The notes beneath the pieces were generated by a model. It saw only the letters and a program-made list of their open reading frames with translations. It was not told the origin of the DNA and searched no databases. Made by a program: the position numbers and the translations under genes. Positions 63,299 through 64,000 of a stretch of DNA of 64,000 bases are shown in pieces. Position 1 is the stretch's first letter. Each line of letters starts with the position of its first letter. Origin of the DNA: Piezodorus guildinii. Lineage: Eukaryota; Arthropoda; Insecta; Hemiptera; Pentatomidae. The DNA lies in the NCBI GenBank assembly GCA_023052935.1, contig CM041295.1, positions 17,484,880 to 17,548,879 on the forward strand. The letters run 5' to 3'.

Positions 63299-63613
63299 TG
63301 ATGCTTAAAAATGGCCCTAGAGGCTGAAAAGTTGTGATGTGTAAAAGTAAATAAATAAAATAATATATCATAAACTTCTTTTGTAAAACGGCCAAATATA
63401 TCTTATCTACATTTTTACTTATTACTTTCACTGAAAATATGAAATATATCTTAAGGATAAGTATTTTGATTGAGAAAATTTTCGAATTCGATTTAGCAAC
63501 GAAAATACATGATTCTAAATGAGTAAGTCCCGCAAAACTGGGTGTGTGAGCACAAAAACAATAAATCCTACGAAACTAAAATGTCATAATTAACACAAGT
63601 ATGAACCTCAGAT
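62817..63613. repeat. Foldback element SB5 (0.8 kb) combining repeat 'A' end and hammerhead-like motif
   Basis: Arms 62,817-63,113 and ~63,291-63,613 are inverse copies (ATCTGAGGTTCATACTTGTG outer; GTTTTACAAAAGAAG middle; ATGCATGATGCTT inner). Each arm contains the end of repeat 'A' (GTGAAAGTAATAAGTA) and, nearer the loop, a decayed hammerhead-like motif: minus strand ~63,077-63,102 (CUUGAAAAUGGCUGAAACGU) and plus strand ~63,307-63,345 (CUUAAAAAU, GGCC-CUAGA-GGCU, GAAAAGUU). The loop (63,114-63,290) includes a TA tract at 63,255-63,296. Confidence 0.82.
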
Positions 63614-63944
63614 GATACAGCAACATTCTACAAATTGACTTCACAGAAATGCCATTTAATACCCTAACCTTTGCACCTTTTTATGATTTTCTCATAAAGG
63701 GTTTTAACGATTTTAATTAAACTCGCTATATAAATGTAAACTTTAATGGGCCGTGGACCTGCAGAAAGCGGAAAGACAAAAGAAACAGTAATTCTTGTTT
63801 CCCGGCAAAAATGTTGATTGTTGCCAAATCAGAAGCAATTAGAAACACCTCTCTACAAATTACTGTAGCTCCGTAATTGCCGTGTTGAATCAAAAAAAAT
63901 AACTCTGCATAATGCGATTCAATAGTTTATTTTATTTTATATTG
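63614..63944. other. Repeat 'A' fragment, then unassigned
   Basis: Bases ~63,680-63,760 hold the minus-strand centre of repeat 'A' (ATTTTAATTAAACTCGCTAT). The remainder is unassigned. Confidence 0.5.
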
Positions 63945-64000
63945 TAATTTACAACTGTATTAAAGAACACAACAAGTAAATATAAGAAATGAAAAAAAAA
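63945..64000 (-). mobile_element. Jockey LINE 3' end running off the window
   Basis: ATTTACAACTGTATTAAAGA and AACACAACAAGTAAATATAA match the LINE B 3' end at 1,380-1,430 closely. The rest lies beyond 64,000. Confidence 0.8.

Overview
The window is eukaryotic, strongly AT-rich intergenic DNA built almost entirely from layered transposable elements and their decay products. I found no convincing host protein gene, rRNA gene or functional tRNA gene. Jockey-clade LINEs dominate (a clade best known from arthropods). With RTE-type LINEs of the 'craniofacial development protein 2-like' kind, internally deleted mariners, Tc1-like remnants and two tRNA-derived SINE families, they point to an invertebrate, most likely an arthropod (insect). 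The species cannot be told from sequence alone.

Layout. 1-6.1 kb: a stack of minus-strand Jockey LINEs, including a 3.15-kb copy (1,553-4,702) inserted in an older copy with a 10-bp target duplication. 7.1-10.9 kb: a 5'-truncated RTE LINE with a clear target duplication, a duplicated Jockey fragment, a Tc1-like remnant and a second Jockey-type LINE. 11.5-16.6 kb: two deleted mariners around a plus-strand Jockey element. 18-19.7 kb: three LINE C-terminal fragments. 20-36.8 kb: foldback (inverted-repeat) elements, dispersed repeats with inverted ends, more mariners and truncated LINEs. 37-41 kb: a degenerate RTE copy and a SINE inserted in a TIR-bounded repeat. 41.25-43.95 kb: a tandem array of 11 units of about 249 bp. 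44-54 kb: mariners, SINEs, a segmental duplication and LINE scraps. 54.15-57.39 kb: a full-length RTE retrotransposon with a 13-bp target duplication and one premature stop codon. 57.4-64 kb: more foldback and TIR repeats, a hAT-like MITE, and a second mariner family interrupted by a Jockey LINE.

The most interesting pattern is a short RNA-like motif recurring across the window: stem I, a heptamer CUGANGA (or UUGARAA), U, a small hairpin, then GAAACGUY and the other half of stem I. It resembles a minimal hammerhead ribozyme core. It occurs in single repeats (29.7, 57.9 kb), near the outer ends of a 1.9-kb foldback (34.6/36.4 kb), in the arms of smaller foldbacks (36.6/36.7, 63.1/63.3 kb) and once in each unit of the 249-bp array. 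Stem I pairing is kept by different bases in different copies, and the predicted C3-G8 core pair is replaced by U3-A8. This links the array and the foldbacks to the class of hammerhead-bearing repeats known from Penelope-like elements and retrozymes. All copies carry one extra U relative to the canonical core, so catalytic activity is unproven.

The genes do not form a cooperating system. The retrotransposon reading frames (endonuclease, reverse transcriptase) and mariner transposases are mostly broken. Only the 54-kb RTE copy is close to intact. SINEs, deleted mariners and TIR repeats are non-autonomous and would have depended on such autonomous partners.
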